Shown piece after piece: positions 24,578 through 37,400 of a DNA stretch of 64,000 nt. Position numbers and translations under genes: made by a program. Where the stretch lies: assembly GCF_050948175.1 (NCBI RefSeq), contig NC_135200.1:2170001-2234000 (forward strand), written 5' to 3'. Positions within the stretch are counted from its first letter, which is position 1; every line of letters starts with the position of its first letter. The DNA is from Xylocopa sonorina (taxonomy: Eukaryota > Arthropoda > Insecta > Hymenoptera > Apidae). The notes beneath the pieces are model-generated. The model made no database searches, was not told the DNA's origin, and saw only the letters and a list, made by a program, of their open reading frames with translations.

Positions 24578-27500
24578 TTAATCATCTTCACCTTCGGTTG
24601 CTTTTAAACTACCAAACACTTGCGATGGAATAGTTTGCTTTTCGATAGGTATATCTGAAATTAAAGATATGAACGAAGAAAATAAAATATGCAATATACG
24701 TGTTGCTACTAAAAAACTGTCCAAGGCAATTTATAAAATTAAATGTGATAAAGCGTAATAAAATCTTAAATGTGTTATTATATGTTCTGTTGAAATGTAT
24801 AATCATTACCTTCTTCTATGTCTCCTTCATTCTCATTAACATCATCGATATCAATATCTATTTCATCCGGATTGTTTACTTGAGATTCCGGTTTACCATC
24901 TTTTTCTGTTATACCGCGAACAAATTTAATACTGTCCTTATATGCAGCAACATTATCTATAATATTATATTTATTATTTTATTAGTGAAATTGAATATTC
25001 AACATTAAATATTTTCGTACATAATAAAAAGCATGAAACCTGTGCCTTGTGTTTTGCTATCCAAAAGACGCATTGCATCTACTGGTACATCTGACGTTGG
25101 ATTCGATGCGTTGTTTAACATTTGCGCAGACATCATATTTACTTGAGTATTATACATAGCTTGAACGCTACGCTTAATTCGAAGCATTTCACGCATCGTA
25201 TCTTCATTGCCATGTCTTACCTCGAACTCTTTCCATATTTGCCAGAAATTTGATGTCACCTAAAGTACAAAGCACAACATACATCCGTGTTTGCAATATT
25301 AATTCTCTAATTTTAAAACAGCTCTATTAAACAAGATTTCATACTCTTGGATCGCAAATCTGACTGCAGTGCGCATATATCGCTCGCGCTCTATCAACTT
25401 CTCCCAATTTTGTCTCCATTTCTGCAAACCGTAAACACATTTCCCTCGTATTATCTTCGTTAAGCACTTCAATAGCTTTCTCGTATATTTGCCTTGTTTT
25501 AGGTACACCGTATATATCTGCTGCTTTTTTAATGTATATGTTGAACATCTGTAAGAACAGATTTATTTACAGTACAACGAATTATATAAAATTATGTTCA
25601 TTACTTTCTTGTTAGAATTATTTTTTTATACCTCAAATCTTTCTTCAGGAAGAACAGCACTTGTTGCTCGTTCATACACAGACATCGCGTGCCTAGCTAG
25701 ACCATGTTCCTCTTCTAATTTTGCGTATAATAAATACAAAGCTGTAACGATATAAAGTAACAAAATCACTCTTAGCATACGTATAAATCATACGCATGTT
25801 ACGTATGTAAAAAGTACCTTTGGCATATTTTGGCGGACAATATTCCAAACACTGTTCGAATAAATCTCGCGTCCGTTCTAATTTTGTGCCACCGTAACGT
25901 TTTAAAAATTTTGTAAGGTAGGTATTCCATATGTCGTATACGTTGGGCCACTTGAATAGCGCAATGCCTTTTTCATAAGCCTGAAAAAATACTTAAATGT
26001 TATTAAAATGATAATTTATTATAGTTTGCAACATTCTGTATGTGGTTTTTTATTGCTTACCCTGAAGGCTTCTTCAAAATATTTATTTTCTTCTAAAAAT
26101 AAACCGTAATTAATAATGATTTGTGGCGTTGCTATTTTTAAATCTATAATTTTGTCATATACAGCTTTGCATGTCTGTGAAAAGTTACAAGTATTATAAA
26201 ATTGTAAAACTTGTTGAACGAAATTGTCACATATAATCTTGTAAAGTATACCTTAAATGTACCAAAACTTTCTTCTAAATCAGCATACATAGACCAAACT
26301 TTTAAAGATTTATATAATCGCATTTGAACTGTTTCTGTCTCGTCATGATATGCTACTTTTCGGAATGGCATTGCTGTGGCGCGATGCATAAGTTTTAATG
26401 CTTCTTTATAATTTCTGCACGAATAAAATGATCGTGTTATTATCGGGGAAAAAGCACCAGTGTATAAAGCACCAGCACATTTAAAAAGGAATAGTTTATA
26501 CATGAAATAAAAGATACGATACCCATGCCTAATTTCCATTTCTGCCCATTCACACCATACAGAGGCAAGGTCATCAACTTTCGTATAAGGAACGTGAGTC
26601 GCTTTCTCGAAAACTACTCTAGCATCTGCTATTTGACCATTTTCTTCGTAAAATTTACCAAATTCAACCCACAAAGTATGCAATTTACCTACTGCCAATT
26701 GTGGTTGCACAGTTTGCACAGCTTCTGTATATGTATTGATAATCTAGAAAGAAAAATGAATAATTAAAATATTAAAATAGTTCAAAAATTCCTCGCTATA
26801 GATTTGCAAAGTTGAAAAATGATACCTCGTGTGGCTGTCCTTCATACAGCCTAACTCTTTTATGCCATTCTTGTACATTATGAGGATTTTGTCTGAGTAG
26901 TACAGAATTTAGGAGCAATAAACGTCTCTCCATTAAATGTTCAAATCGCGCTAATCTCAATTCCAACTCTATATCGTCTACAAAATAAAAAATTATATAT
27001 TATAAATTTTATAGAAAAAAATACACGTACATATATATATATATATACATCTACGCACATCCATACCATCTTCAGTAGGATTCTTCGCAGCTTCTTCCAA
27101 ACGTTTGCTAAGACTAAGCTCTTCAAATTGTGCATAAGCATCAAAAACTTGGGTAAAATCTCTGACAGTAGTCACTGTTTGAATAGCTTCTTCATAAATA
27201 TCTCTTGCCTATTAAGAATATAATAAAAAATATTGAAGTTTTACAGAGCATGTGCATTACTATCAATTTTAATAAATCAAATTTAAAAAAGTAGAGAATT
27301 GCTTGTGTGAATACCCTTTCGAATAAACCGCTACGAACGTAATAATCCGCCAAAGAATTCCACAATGGACCTAACTGATCAGTATAACGTCTCAAACCGC
27401 CTCTAATGATCGCGTCTACATTAAGAGATTTTATTTTAGAAGGATTTTTTGATATTAAATCGCACAGCTCGTTCCATAACTGATGATTGGACTTCCCATG

Positions 27501-28345
27501 CTTTGAGACAAAATCGTCTTGATTAACAATTTGCGCGAGCTTCACAGCTGCTTCATCGAGTCTTCCAATTGAAATCAAGTATTCTATGTACTCTTCTGTA
27601 TCTTCTGGAGCTAACTAGAAGGAAACTACATATTATCAAATACAAATGGTTGAAGTAAACAGAAATATATTTTACCTTACTTTGAGATATCTTCTGAAAA
27701 CTCTGACAGCAGTTTCATATACATTATGCTTCTTCAAAAATTCAATATATAATGGCCATATACGATGGTGTTGTGTAATAGGAAGAGCTCTAAGAGCTCT
27801 ATCAAAGACTTGACGAGTACGTGTAATGTAACATTGCTCTGTCATTAACGTACAATAGTCCATCCAAATTCTAGGCATTTTGTGCATAAAAACTAAAGCG
27901 CGCTCAAATGCATTGTTCACATCTTCATAAAGCGGATCTGTTATACACCTCCCTTTCAATTGACTTACACGTTGGCGTAGATAATTATACCACAACTTAT
28001 AACTAATAAAAAAGAAATAGTGTAAATATTCTATAAAAATTTATTTATCAAATAAAAGTGGAAAAAGACATGAATCTTACCTTCCAGGAAGTTCTTTTAA
28101 TGCTCGTTCGTATACAATATTTAAATTGCTACTTTTTGTACTTTTTAAGTGATCTATATAACGTTGCCAATGTTTTACAGAATAAGGGTTCCTTAAAATT
28201 TCTTCTTCATACGGTAAATCTTCTTCATTCTACATAATCGAATAACGTTAAACGAAAAATCGTTACGCAAAAGAGTGCGAGGTTATTTATAATGAATACT
28301 TACGAAAACATATAAGTTTCCATCCGGATCTTTGCGTTCCAACAT
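24578..28345 (-). CDS. XAB2: Pre-mRNA-splicing factor SYF1 / XPA-binding protein 2
   Basis: Scaffold of the Prp19-associated (NineTeen-related) spliceosome complex; in vertebrates also tied to transcription-coupled repair. The protein is a chain of HAT (half-a-TPR) repeats. Seen from the N-terminus: EEILRNPYSVKHWQRYIDHL, IVYERALKELPGSYKLWYNY, FERALVFMHKMPRIWMDYC, VFDRALRALPITQHHRIWPL, YETAVRVFRRYLKV, then LWNELCDLISKNPSKIKSLN and LWNSLADYYVRSGLFERA. Further repeats include LWVEFGKFYEENGQI, VWCEWAEMEIRHG and FWQIWKEFEVRHGNEDTMRE, which is typical for this family near the end. The C-terminus is acidic and ends FGSLKATEGEDD. Start at 28345 (MLERKDPDG), stop at 24580-24578. Many short introns. 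The Drosophila orthologue is fandango. Divergent from PDCD10. Confidence 0.94.
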
Positions 28346-29013
28346 TATTAAAAATTCTATTAACTAATTATACGAAATATATTTGATTCAATTATATTTA
28401 AAGGGTTAATAGTATCCCTTATATGAAACTAAATATCAATCGCAATAGGTTATTTGCTTGATACACTTATACACTTGCTTATACACTTGATACTCAAACC
28501 GGGCTCTATACAACATTTCCATAAAGGTGCTATTTCATTGATTACTTGTAGCTCGAAATATCGTACGTGTTATATTAAGAAATGAACATACTTTATTTTT
28601 AATCGAGAATTTTCGGAAATACATTTAAACATTCATTGTATTACGATTAAATAAAAATTTAATGCATTTTCGCTTATATGTTTTCAGAATAGGCCATTCT
28701 TCATTATTTGAACGTTCTAATTAATAAAAAAAATCTACAGAGAGTAGGTAATATATATATAGTTAAAGAGAATTTAAGATAAAGATTTTTCATTCGAAAT
28801 CAAGTTGCACAGCCTGTCTACCTCGTTTTAGAACGAGTGAGCGTGACAGCTGTCATATCGAAAATATGATTGAAATAGATATCTTTTAATGTAAACAATT
28901 CGATTCATGCCGGAGGTGGCCGATTAAAAAAGTTCACTAACCGCTATTGGTAACAAACTATTCCATAGAATTAATTACGTTTCAACGGCACATACAAATA
29001 AACGTTGTAAAGG
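28346..29013. promoter_or_regulatory. SYF1-PDCD10 divergent intergenic region
   Basis: About 670 bases between two start codons pointing apart; must contain both promoters or one shared one. AT-rich with one less AT-rich part at about 28820-28920. No motif is claimed. Confidence 0.45.
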
Positions 29014-30081
29014 ATGACAATGGGCGATGAAACTCCAGTTACATCACTGGTCCTTCCTGTCATTTTAAGACCAATATTAATGAAGGTATTAAACATTTTG
29101 ATAGTTTTATAAATCATAATTATCTTGCAGAATAGATTTCTCGAGCATTAAACAAATCTTCAAACGTTTTTACAAATTAGTTTTATTAGGAAAATAACGT
29201 GTTTGTATTTATTATTTATTTTCCACTGTTATGTAGCTTGAGAGGCAAAATGTGTTGGCTGCTCAAACGTTGCGTACAGCTTTACTGAAAGCTGAAAATT
29301 CTCATCCAGGGATCACATACGATTTAATTCTTAGTATAATACGACGAGCAGAACTTAATCTTGACATGAATGAAAGTGTTTTGAGATTGCAAGGAGCTGC
29401 CTCTGATTATGATGGTATAATTATAATAAAATTAACTTTTATTTTAATTAATTAAAATTATATTCCTAAACTTTATTCAATCTGTTTAACATTTTGTTTC
29501 TATTTTACATATTACAATTACAGTAGTAGAATATAGATCGGCGCGTTCCGAGGATGCTTTTCAAGAATTAAATCGCAAGTCAACCTCCTTAAAAAGAATA
29601 CTTAGCAGGATTCCTGATGAAATAACGGATCGTAAAACTTTTCTAGAAACAATCAAGTATATTATTATATTTGTATATCGCAATAGGATTGAAGGTTCTT
29701 GTTATTTATAGTTCTGTATAATTATGTGGTATCTATTTCAGAGAAATTGCAAGCGCAATAAAAAAGCTTTTAGATGCAGTGAATGAAGTCACTACATTCA
29801 TTCGTGGTTCTGCTGGAAAACAAGCATTAGATCAAAGGAAAAAGGAATTTGTTAAATACAGTAAAAGATTTAGCAACACATTGAAAGAATACTTTAAAGA
29901 AGGACAGTGAGTATTATTGCATTCGAATTTTCCCCTACTTATTCATTTTTTTTCAGTCTAAACAACTGCTCCCTTTGAAACTTGTAATTGTTATAGAGCG
30001 AATGCAGTGTTCGTGAGTGCATTATATTTAATACATCAAACAAACATGATTATGCTCACGGTAAAAGACAAATGTGAGTAA
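29014..30081 (+). CDS. PDCD10: Programmed cell death protein 10 (CCM3)
   Basis: Adaptor of the STRIPAK complex and partner of GCKIII kinases (MST4/STK24/STK25 type). Five exons (29014-29085, 29237-29414, 29524-29656, 29742-29906, 29997-30081) join in frame to 210 residues, close to human PDCD10 (212). N-terminal dimerisation helices: LERQNVLAAQTLRTALLKAE and ITYDLILSIIRRAELN. The C-terminal four-helix FAT-homology domain contains ELNRKSTSLKRILSRIPDEI, IASAIKKLLDAVNEV, KKEFVKYSKRFSNTLKEYFK and VSALYLIHQTNMIM. All helices line up with the human protein and no key segment is missing. Confidence 0.96.
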
Positions 30082-30657
30082 TTAAAATACTGTTGAAAAA
30101 TACCTTTGCAATAATTAAATAATTTACACAACTATTATAAAATTTATAACATTCTAATTTTATTCATTTTGTTATGTATTTAATGATAGGATTTAAAGGT
30201 AATTTAATACAAATTATACATATATATATATATATATAGTAACATTATTTTATATGTACTATATATATTAAAGTTATAAATATATAATACTCTATGCACA
30301 GATAGACACATAAATACATAGGACACAAGATTCTAATTAAAAAAATATATATAAATGTTACTTGATGCATTATGCCATTGTTTTATATACAGAATAAAGT
30401 ATTTCACTTTAAACAAAAGATTTAAGAAACTTGTCAATGACAGCGGAGATTTGAAATGAGGAAGACGTCTGTCGAAATATATATAAGAAATAAAAATTAC
30501 TTTATTGATAACAAATGTACACAAATGTGTTATACTTTCCATGTGGAATCTACATCCTCTATCTACATTCTCATTGCATTAACAATGACAATGAGTAACA
30601 GTAAGGATTAATGATAATTGTAATGAACATCATTTGAAAATGTACAAATTCTTTTCT
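30082..30657. other. Convergent 3' region of PDCD10 and ARPC5
   Basis: AT-rich with a TA run at about 30218-30240. TTTATT at 30501-30506 is a likely ARPC5 polyadenylation signal (minus strand, about 150 bases past the stop). No gene seen. Confidence 0.55.
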
Positions 30658-31377
30658 TCAAGCACGCTTGCTATCTGCAAATGCTCGTACAATACTGCCA
30701 ACACCACTGATATTGTATACTTTTTCATGCCAGGTTAATAAATGACTACTGCTACCTTCAGTTGGAATTTCAAATCCTCTATAAATATATTTCATTAAAA
30801 CATCCAGCAAGTCACGATCCAACTGTACTAAGCAATTATCAATTTGGGTAGATTTAATGCTTAGCAGAACTTTTAGTGTTAAATTTCTTGCGTTATCCTG
30901 TAATGTTTAATTATTCCTTATTTTCATTATTAAATGATTATTACCTATTTTTAGTTTTCCACAAAACTTTATACTATATATTTCAACGAGAATTTTCTAA
31001 AATGATAGAAAAAAATGTTTAAATGTAAAGTAAAGTGAAAATTGATTGAGGTTACCTTCACTTGTTGATTTTTACAACCAAGTGGGGCGGACCTTAACAC
31101 CGATATCAAAGCATCAGCGTTTTTACCCTTGAATAAATATTAAGGAAAGTACTATGAGATATAAGTGAAATTACTATAACGTTATTATACGATGATTGTA
31201 TTCACGTAAAGGATATTGGCTAAGAAGTGTCAAAATTTCGTTTTCATCTGGTCCCATAGGCCCTCCTATTCCACCATCGGCATCTTCTTCTCTAAAATTA
31301 TTGTCACTGTATTGATCAACATCGATTTTTCGAAACGCAGACGCTGACGTATCTTTTTTGCCATCATTTCTTGACAT
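30658..31377 (-). CDS. ARPC5: Arp2/3 complex subunit 5 (p16-Arc)
   Basis: Smallest subunit of the actin-nucleating Arp2/3 complex. Three exons: 31377-31217, 31128-31056 and 30897-30658, giving 157 residues (human 151). N-terminus: SAFRKIDVDQYSDNNFREED, matching the human FRKVDVDEYDENKF stretch. Then GPDENEILTLLSQ joins GKNADALISVLRSAPLGCKN, as human LRQGNMTAALQAALKNPP. After that come LTLKVLLSIKST, DRDLLDVLMKYIYRGFEIP, LLTWHEKVYN and GVGSIVRAFADSKRA. This frame holds only if the first intron is removed as an AT-AA U12-type intron (see 31129-31216). The open frame running on past exon 1 (YPLREYNH) matches nothing in the family. Confidence 0.95.
31129..31216 (-). other. U12-type intron with AT-AA ends in ARPC5
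   Basis: On the minus strand exon 1 ends AGC CA, followed by ATATCCTTT, the exact U12 AT-type 5' splice site. Near the 3' end is TTCCTTAAT (31147-31139), one base off the U12 branch consensus TTCCTTAAC, with its adenosines 11-12 bases before the exon. The frame is kept only if the intron ends ...TTCAA and exon 2 begins GGGT, giving CAG GGT (Q-G), the residues conserved in the family. GT donors nearby (CGTGAAT, CGTATAA) leave the wrong phase. An AT-AG ending (one base later) or AT-AC ending (10 bases later) also breaks the frame. Length 88 bases. Confidence 0.85.
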
Positions 31378-31932
31378 TTTAACTCTGTACTCGATGTTTT
31401 ACCGTGATCACACCCGGCTTATCAAGTAACGGCATGGAATGAATGTTCATCGGTCTTCAAATGTGTAGTCTACGTAATGTGCCTTTTATACGAGCAACAC
31501 TAAAACGTGAATTCCCTTAGAAATTATTATCCTTCTCTTTTATAATAAAATTATATTTTATTCACTAGATGTAAATTGTTGTTATATACGTGAAATTTTA
31601 AAATATAAAAATTAATGTTGGATTAATCACGTTCAAAAATTCCACCAATCACAAACATGAAACATTCTTTCTATATTAATACAAACGAATAAAAATAATA
31701 ATTCACGATCCAAGAATTTCATGTTTCTTAGAAAGAAGTACAGTGTTGATAGCTTGTATTTTTGTATAGATCTTTCCTATAGATGTAGTCTATTCAAAAC
31801 GAAGATACAACAACAACAGATTTGCTATTTTAAAAATAAACCACACTCCGTTGCCTTCGTTTTGTTTTTATAAAAGATTAGGCGAACATAAATCTGTGTG
31901 TATCTTGAAAGTTATAAGATTTTAATCAAGTT
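31378..31932. promoter_or_regulatory. ARPC5 / CS-domain gene divergent intergenic region
   Basis: About 555 bases between two start codons pointing apart. Contains both promoters and 5' UTRs. No specific motif is claimed. Confidence 0.45.
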
Positions 31933-32751
31933 ATGAGCTATCTAAAGCTTGTGACCAAATGTTATACTCCGAAAATTCTATGGTATCAAACAGATGTTAC
32001 AGTTGTTATACGAATTTTACTACAAGATGTAGCTGAATACTTTCTTCGAGTTGAATGTGATCATTTGTTGTTTAGGTATGTTAAGTGTAACGTACATACA
32101 AAATATATCTAATAAACAATGTGTATAATATTATTTTTAGCACCATAGTAAATTCCAAGAACTATTACGTTTGTTTATATCTGTTTGGGGCTGTAGTAGC
32201 GGAAAAAACCACTCATAGAAACTTAGAAAGGGAGATTAAGATTACACTTGTAAAGGCACATAAATGTAAAATGATTATTCAATTTTTTTGTCTTATTTTA
32301 TGTTTTATTTATTTATTTATGTATTTATGTGAAATTTATGTGTATAGGGACAGAATGGTTGAGATTACCTGTTGGAAGAGAAAAAAATCCTATGATTAGT
32401 GTAGATCCCGATCATATATATATACGCGACTGGATTATGGATTCTTTGAAAAATATTGGTAATTATATCATACATCATTCAATTGACGACCCTTACTTGT
32501 TTATGTTTATGTTTATGTTTAATCGTATATTCAATTATTTTAAAACAATATTAATGGTTAATAATGACACCTTGTCAATCTTTATTAATTATTAACATTA
32601 CGCAAAGTTTAACAAAAGTTGTTTTATCACAGAAAGGGAAAGTTTTACAGAATATAAACGTAGGCATGATATAATACAAATAATGCCAGATGTACCTTCT
32701 ACAGATGAAGAAGAATCTGATGATGAAGCAATGGATGCCTTATTCTTTTAA
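31933..32751 (+). CDS. CS (p23-like) domain protein, similar to the TDRD12 CS region
   Basis: Four exons (31933-32075, 32141-32265, 32348-32458, 32633-32751) join in frame to 165 residues. Residues about 12-110 form a CS/p23 beta-sandwich: PKILWYQTDVTVVIRILLQD, RVECDHLLFSTIV, YYVCLYLFGAVV, TTHRNLEREIKITLVKAHKW, then TEWLRLPVGREKN. The pattern I-x-W-x-Q-T-D, the LFGAVV strand and the HRNL-EI block resemble the CS domain of TDRD12-type proteins, but no helicase or Tudor part is present here. An acidic tail (STDEEESDDEAMDALFF) ends the protein, as in some p23 co-chaperones. The likely role is an HSP90-linked or piRNA-linked adaptor; this is inference. AATAAA at 32878-32883. Confidence 0.82.
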
Positions 32752-34413
32752 TCTACCTGTATGCAGTATGCATATAAATATATTTTCATGTAAGATTAAA
32801 TTTTTCAAGTTTTTTAAATTTTTATATGCACATGACACACATTATACATTGTACAAAACTATAAAGTTTTACCATGTAATAAAGTCTTAAAAACATGACT
32901 TTTTCATTTTAATTTTATTTTGCTGAATATTACTTTTGCAGTATGTCGAGAAAGTACATTAATAAATTTAATAAATACTGTATTGCGTACTATACATAAG
33001 AGTACAATTTACACTATAAACATCCACATGTAAATACAAAAGTAGAAATAAAAAAGAAAAATAAGGAGAGAATACACCACTTTTGTTTCATGTGTAATAC
33101 TATCTAGAAAGAGATTTGTAACAAGCATAACTCTTGAATGTATCTTTATACAGATACAAATTACAATAATTAAATTAAAGTTATTATTACTAGTGGTAAC
33201 TTCATTAATTATTATAAATAAAAGGCCTAGCATATGTTAAGTTTGATTGAAGTAGAATACTGTATCTTAAACTTTCAAGTATTCTTTTTGTATACGTGCA
33301 GCGTATAAAGTTTCAGACTGAATTAAGACAAATGAGTAATGTAATGTCTTACGTTCTTTAGTATATAAAACATGACTGCATTTGTTACTGATTATTAATT
33401 TGCGAGAAGTATCATTTTCACAGTTATGATTCTGGAATGCTTATACGCTATGTATGCAATATACACAACATGAGGTATAACACACTTAAAACACATTCTT
33501 ACTGGTCACAGTTTTCATTTATCTTTGGCAAGGGATTTCTTGTTTCTTAAATGTCATTTGGATGCAACTGTATTATAAAATATTGTAAAAAGTGTAGTGT
33601 TTAAATGTTTTGATAATAAATAAAACGTAAATAAATTTATAACATGATATAGACTGTGTAAACGGTCTAATAATTTATTAGTAAAGACTATATTAATGCC
33701 TTGCTACTAGCATATATGTATATATATAATGACGTTTTATAAAATATTGAAGGAACTCAAATATTTTTATTACACTACTTTTAAATGCTATGAGAGAGTA
33801 TAGATCACCACAATATCATTACACATACAGCTAATACAAACAGTTTTGTAACACTGAAATAATAGCGATATATTACAATTTATTTTTATTATAAAACAAT
33901 TATATTTAAACATTTTTTTTATAAATCTTTGTACTAAAAGTGTAAATTTCAATATAAGGTACAAAAAGTTATTTGTTTAAAAAATATGATATCTACAATT
34001 AATCTACAGGAAAAAATAAAATCGCGTAAAAAATTACTTTTACATTAATTTACTGTCTTTTAAGCTGAATTATATTTATTGTTCAGTGCAAATAATTAAA
34101 AAAACGTCTATCTTAAAGTATCTTAAATTTTTATATCAAACTGATTTCAAACATTGTAATTTTAATAATTTTTTCTCGCATAATGAATCTTTGTATAGTA
34201 TTTGTAGAATGGTCATACTAAAATATGGACAAAGTTGGACAGTTTGCAACAAGCGTATAAGAATAAAGACTGCTAGCAATTAAATTGCTTATAACAATTC
34301 TATATACCTATTACATATGTGACAGAAAGCAAGTGTTGCTGTATTTATTTAGTTATACCAACATTTTGTATATATCTAGTATTGCTAAGTAGTACCTATT
34401 TGTTTGCATTTAA
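32752..34413. other. Convergent 3' region of the CS gene and Miga
   Basis: AT-rich, probably 3' UTR of both genes. AATAAA at 32878-32883 fits the plus-strand gene. Short open frames here show no conserved motif. Confidence 0.55.
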
Positions 34414-37400
34414 TTAACAACCCTCTAGGGAGAGTCTTTGATTTATATTTTCAACTCTCACTTTCATTTCCCTGAGTATATCTTCAGCAAGATTATCGAC
34501 ATCGGTGTACCGTACTTTAAAAAAATTAAATATATCTACAAGGAATTCGATTACTTGATCTCTAAAATAGTGACAGGTAGAATGTAAACTTCCTTCTGGA
34601 CCTAAGAAACCCCACACAAGTACCGGAGTGATTTGTTCAGAGATCGAGTAGAAATGTGCCAAGAATCCTTTGTCATATTTTAACATTTGTCTTTTACCCA
34701 CAAGCACTGACCAAACTGCAGTTCCAATTGCCTTAAACATATAAATGAATAAACGTTGATAAGTTGATTAAGTAAAAACAAAATTATAATTTGAAATGCT
34801 TACGGTTTCGCGGAAACTTGCAGATATCCATCTATTTTGTAAAATAGCTTTGATTGATGAAGGCGGTTTCTCGACTTCCTCAAAGGCGTCTAATAGAATA
34901 AAGTCAATCAGAACATCGTAGAAATTCATACATTTTACACCCCTTCCGCTTAATTCTTCTTCCATGATACTACGATTAGTTGGCTCTTGTAAAAACTCCA
35001 ACATTCGTTCGTAATGCACTAAATAATCTTTAGGATCCTAATAAATAAAAATTATCCGTGAATGGCCGATTCAAATTAATTTAAGGTATATTATATATTC
35101 ATATATTTATTTTTCAAGTAGAAGTAAATGATATGTTGTGTATACCCTGTCTGCATACATGATCAAATCACTTATGACTTGTCGGCCTATGTCTGCAATC
35201 CACTCAGCGGTAGAAGGTATAGTGAATAATTTCATATAAGCTTGTCGTAAACAATACACCTTTGCCAAATACTCTACATCCGAGCCGCATTTTACGAGCT
35301 CCGTATGCAGTCGTCTATAATTAAAATTCATATAAATTATAATTTTTAATAAGTTTACCAAAAGTTCTGCGTAAAAAGTGCAAAAAATTCACCTGCAAGG
35401 AATACCATTATCTTCGTGATGCTTGAGAGCAGCATGATAAAGTTTTTGTTTCTCGAAGTGTGGAAAAAATTCGGAAAATTCTTCAAATTCTCGTAGATCT
35501 GCTACCTATATTAATATAAACATTAATATAAATTCTATTCAGAATTCGATTGCGATTCTGCAAGAAAATGTAAACCTACCCCATCGCGCGCAGATTCGAA
35601 AGATTCTGGAGAAGATGCGGCATCTGCTTTTTCTTTAGCGGATATCCGACTACCAATGTGCGAAGGTTTATGGCTATCTACGCTCTTATCATCTTCATTA
35701 CGGAACAAAACCGAATGCTGTAAAAATTATCTTTCTTTATGATATATCAATTTATTTTTAAATTAGCTGTGAAATGTTAATAATCGAAGTTCAACCATAA
35801 AATATATTTATAATCGTGTAATATGCTTTCCATTTGAAACGTAACATTTGCACTCGACGATCATATTCAATTGTAAGAGCGTTTTATGCGCTTAGATTCG
35901 AATGACCGTTGTCGCGGTGCCGTGAACTTCCTATGTAATAATTTCTTCTTGCGTTAGGTCAAGTGATTCATTGCACTAATTACTCCAGTTAGTTATCATT
36001 TAAATTGGATTAATTCTTGCATTTTTTTTATACGTCGAAAAGCCAATTGACGAATTCAATAGAATGGAATGACAATAAATGGACGTAGAAAAGATTTCAA
36101 AAAGATAAAGCAAGCAATATAAAGTAATAACATTTCTTTATCCAGTCTAGTGTTTCAGACAAAAACCATTAAAAAATTATTGTACCTTCTACACACATTA
36201 ACAATTATTAAAATAATTTTGGATTATTTTATGCTATGAAATAAACGTTACAGTAGTTATGCGCTCCCCTTCCACTGAAATACGCAAACAAAGAATAAAA
36301 GAAAAATAGTGCAGGTATAACAGATATACTTACCTGATCGATAAAGAGGAGCTCTGCATGACTTTGAATTTGATAACCCATGTCAAGAAGCTCTTGGACA
36401 TCATGCGTAAATGCCGCATCCGCCTTGGACGGTAATGCGAGCGTGACATTATTGAGTGAAGAGCTGAACGCTGTAAGAGCATCCTCCCAGCAATAGAGAG
36501 CCTTTTCCAGAGCTTCCAATCCTGCATTGTTAAGTTACATTCGTTTTACATTTGTCAATTTTCATCCTTCTCTTCGGTGTGTATCACGCAAATGACGAAT
36601 TCGAACTCGTTTAATTCGTTCCAAGAAATACTTTCGCACAACGGTAGGAAAGAGAGGGAGAGATATGTCCCATGTGGGTACAGTGGTTACCCACTTTATA
36701 ATTGTTAACTTGTAATTCTTAATAAAAGCATTAATACAACAAATACCATATCACCCATGTTAAGAGAGAAAATAAATGCTTAAAAAGAATTTTCACGGTT
36801 ACAATGCAGCAGTTATGAAGCAGCTATAAAGAGAATTTATGCACGTCGACGACTATACTAAGAACCGCACTGTTATTTAAAAGAACCATTTAAAAGTGTA
36901 TTTTATACTTCGTATATTTATATATTTATATATATTTTTATAATATATATAAAGGTTACGTCGACGAAGTATAAAATATACTTATATATATAAATATATA
37001 ATATAAAGGGATAGATGGATATAACACTTTCACTTCCTTCTCTTAGTTTAGGTACCGCTCAAAGCGTGACAGTACGTTTCTCGTTTTTGTTTACACTGAA
37101 GTCAAGTGTCTACACTTTTTATGAAATAACTGTTTTTTTTCATAACCGGCTTTTTTCCTACACGATTTCTTCATTCATCCTAGGCGAAAGAGGTATGGAT
37201 TTTTTTAACGAATCGATATCTCAAAACTGGAATTTTGATTTTACCTTTATTTGAACAATTTATACAATATTTTTCTATTATATTACGCACTTTACATACT
37301 TAAAAATTTTACCAACATTTTGCCTATTTAATCACGAAAGACCAACTTTTCATTAAAATACTTAAAATTCATAATATCCAATTCTCCAAAATTTGCAAAT

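Noticed and set aside
31174..31216. Extension of ARPC5 exon 1 (YPLREYNH...)
   Set aside because: Reads into the U12 intron; residues do not match the family and no GT donor there keeps frame.
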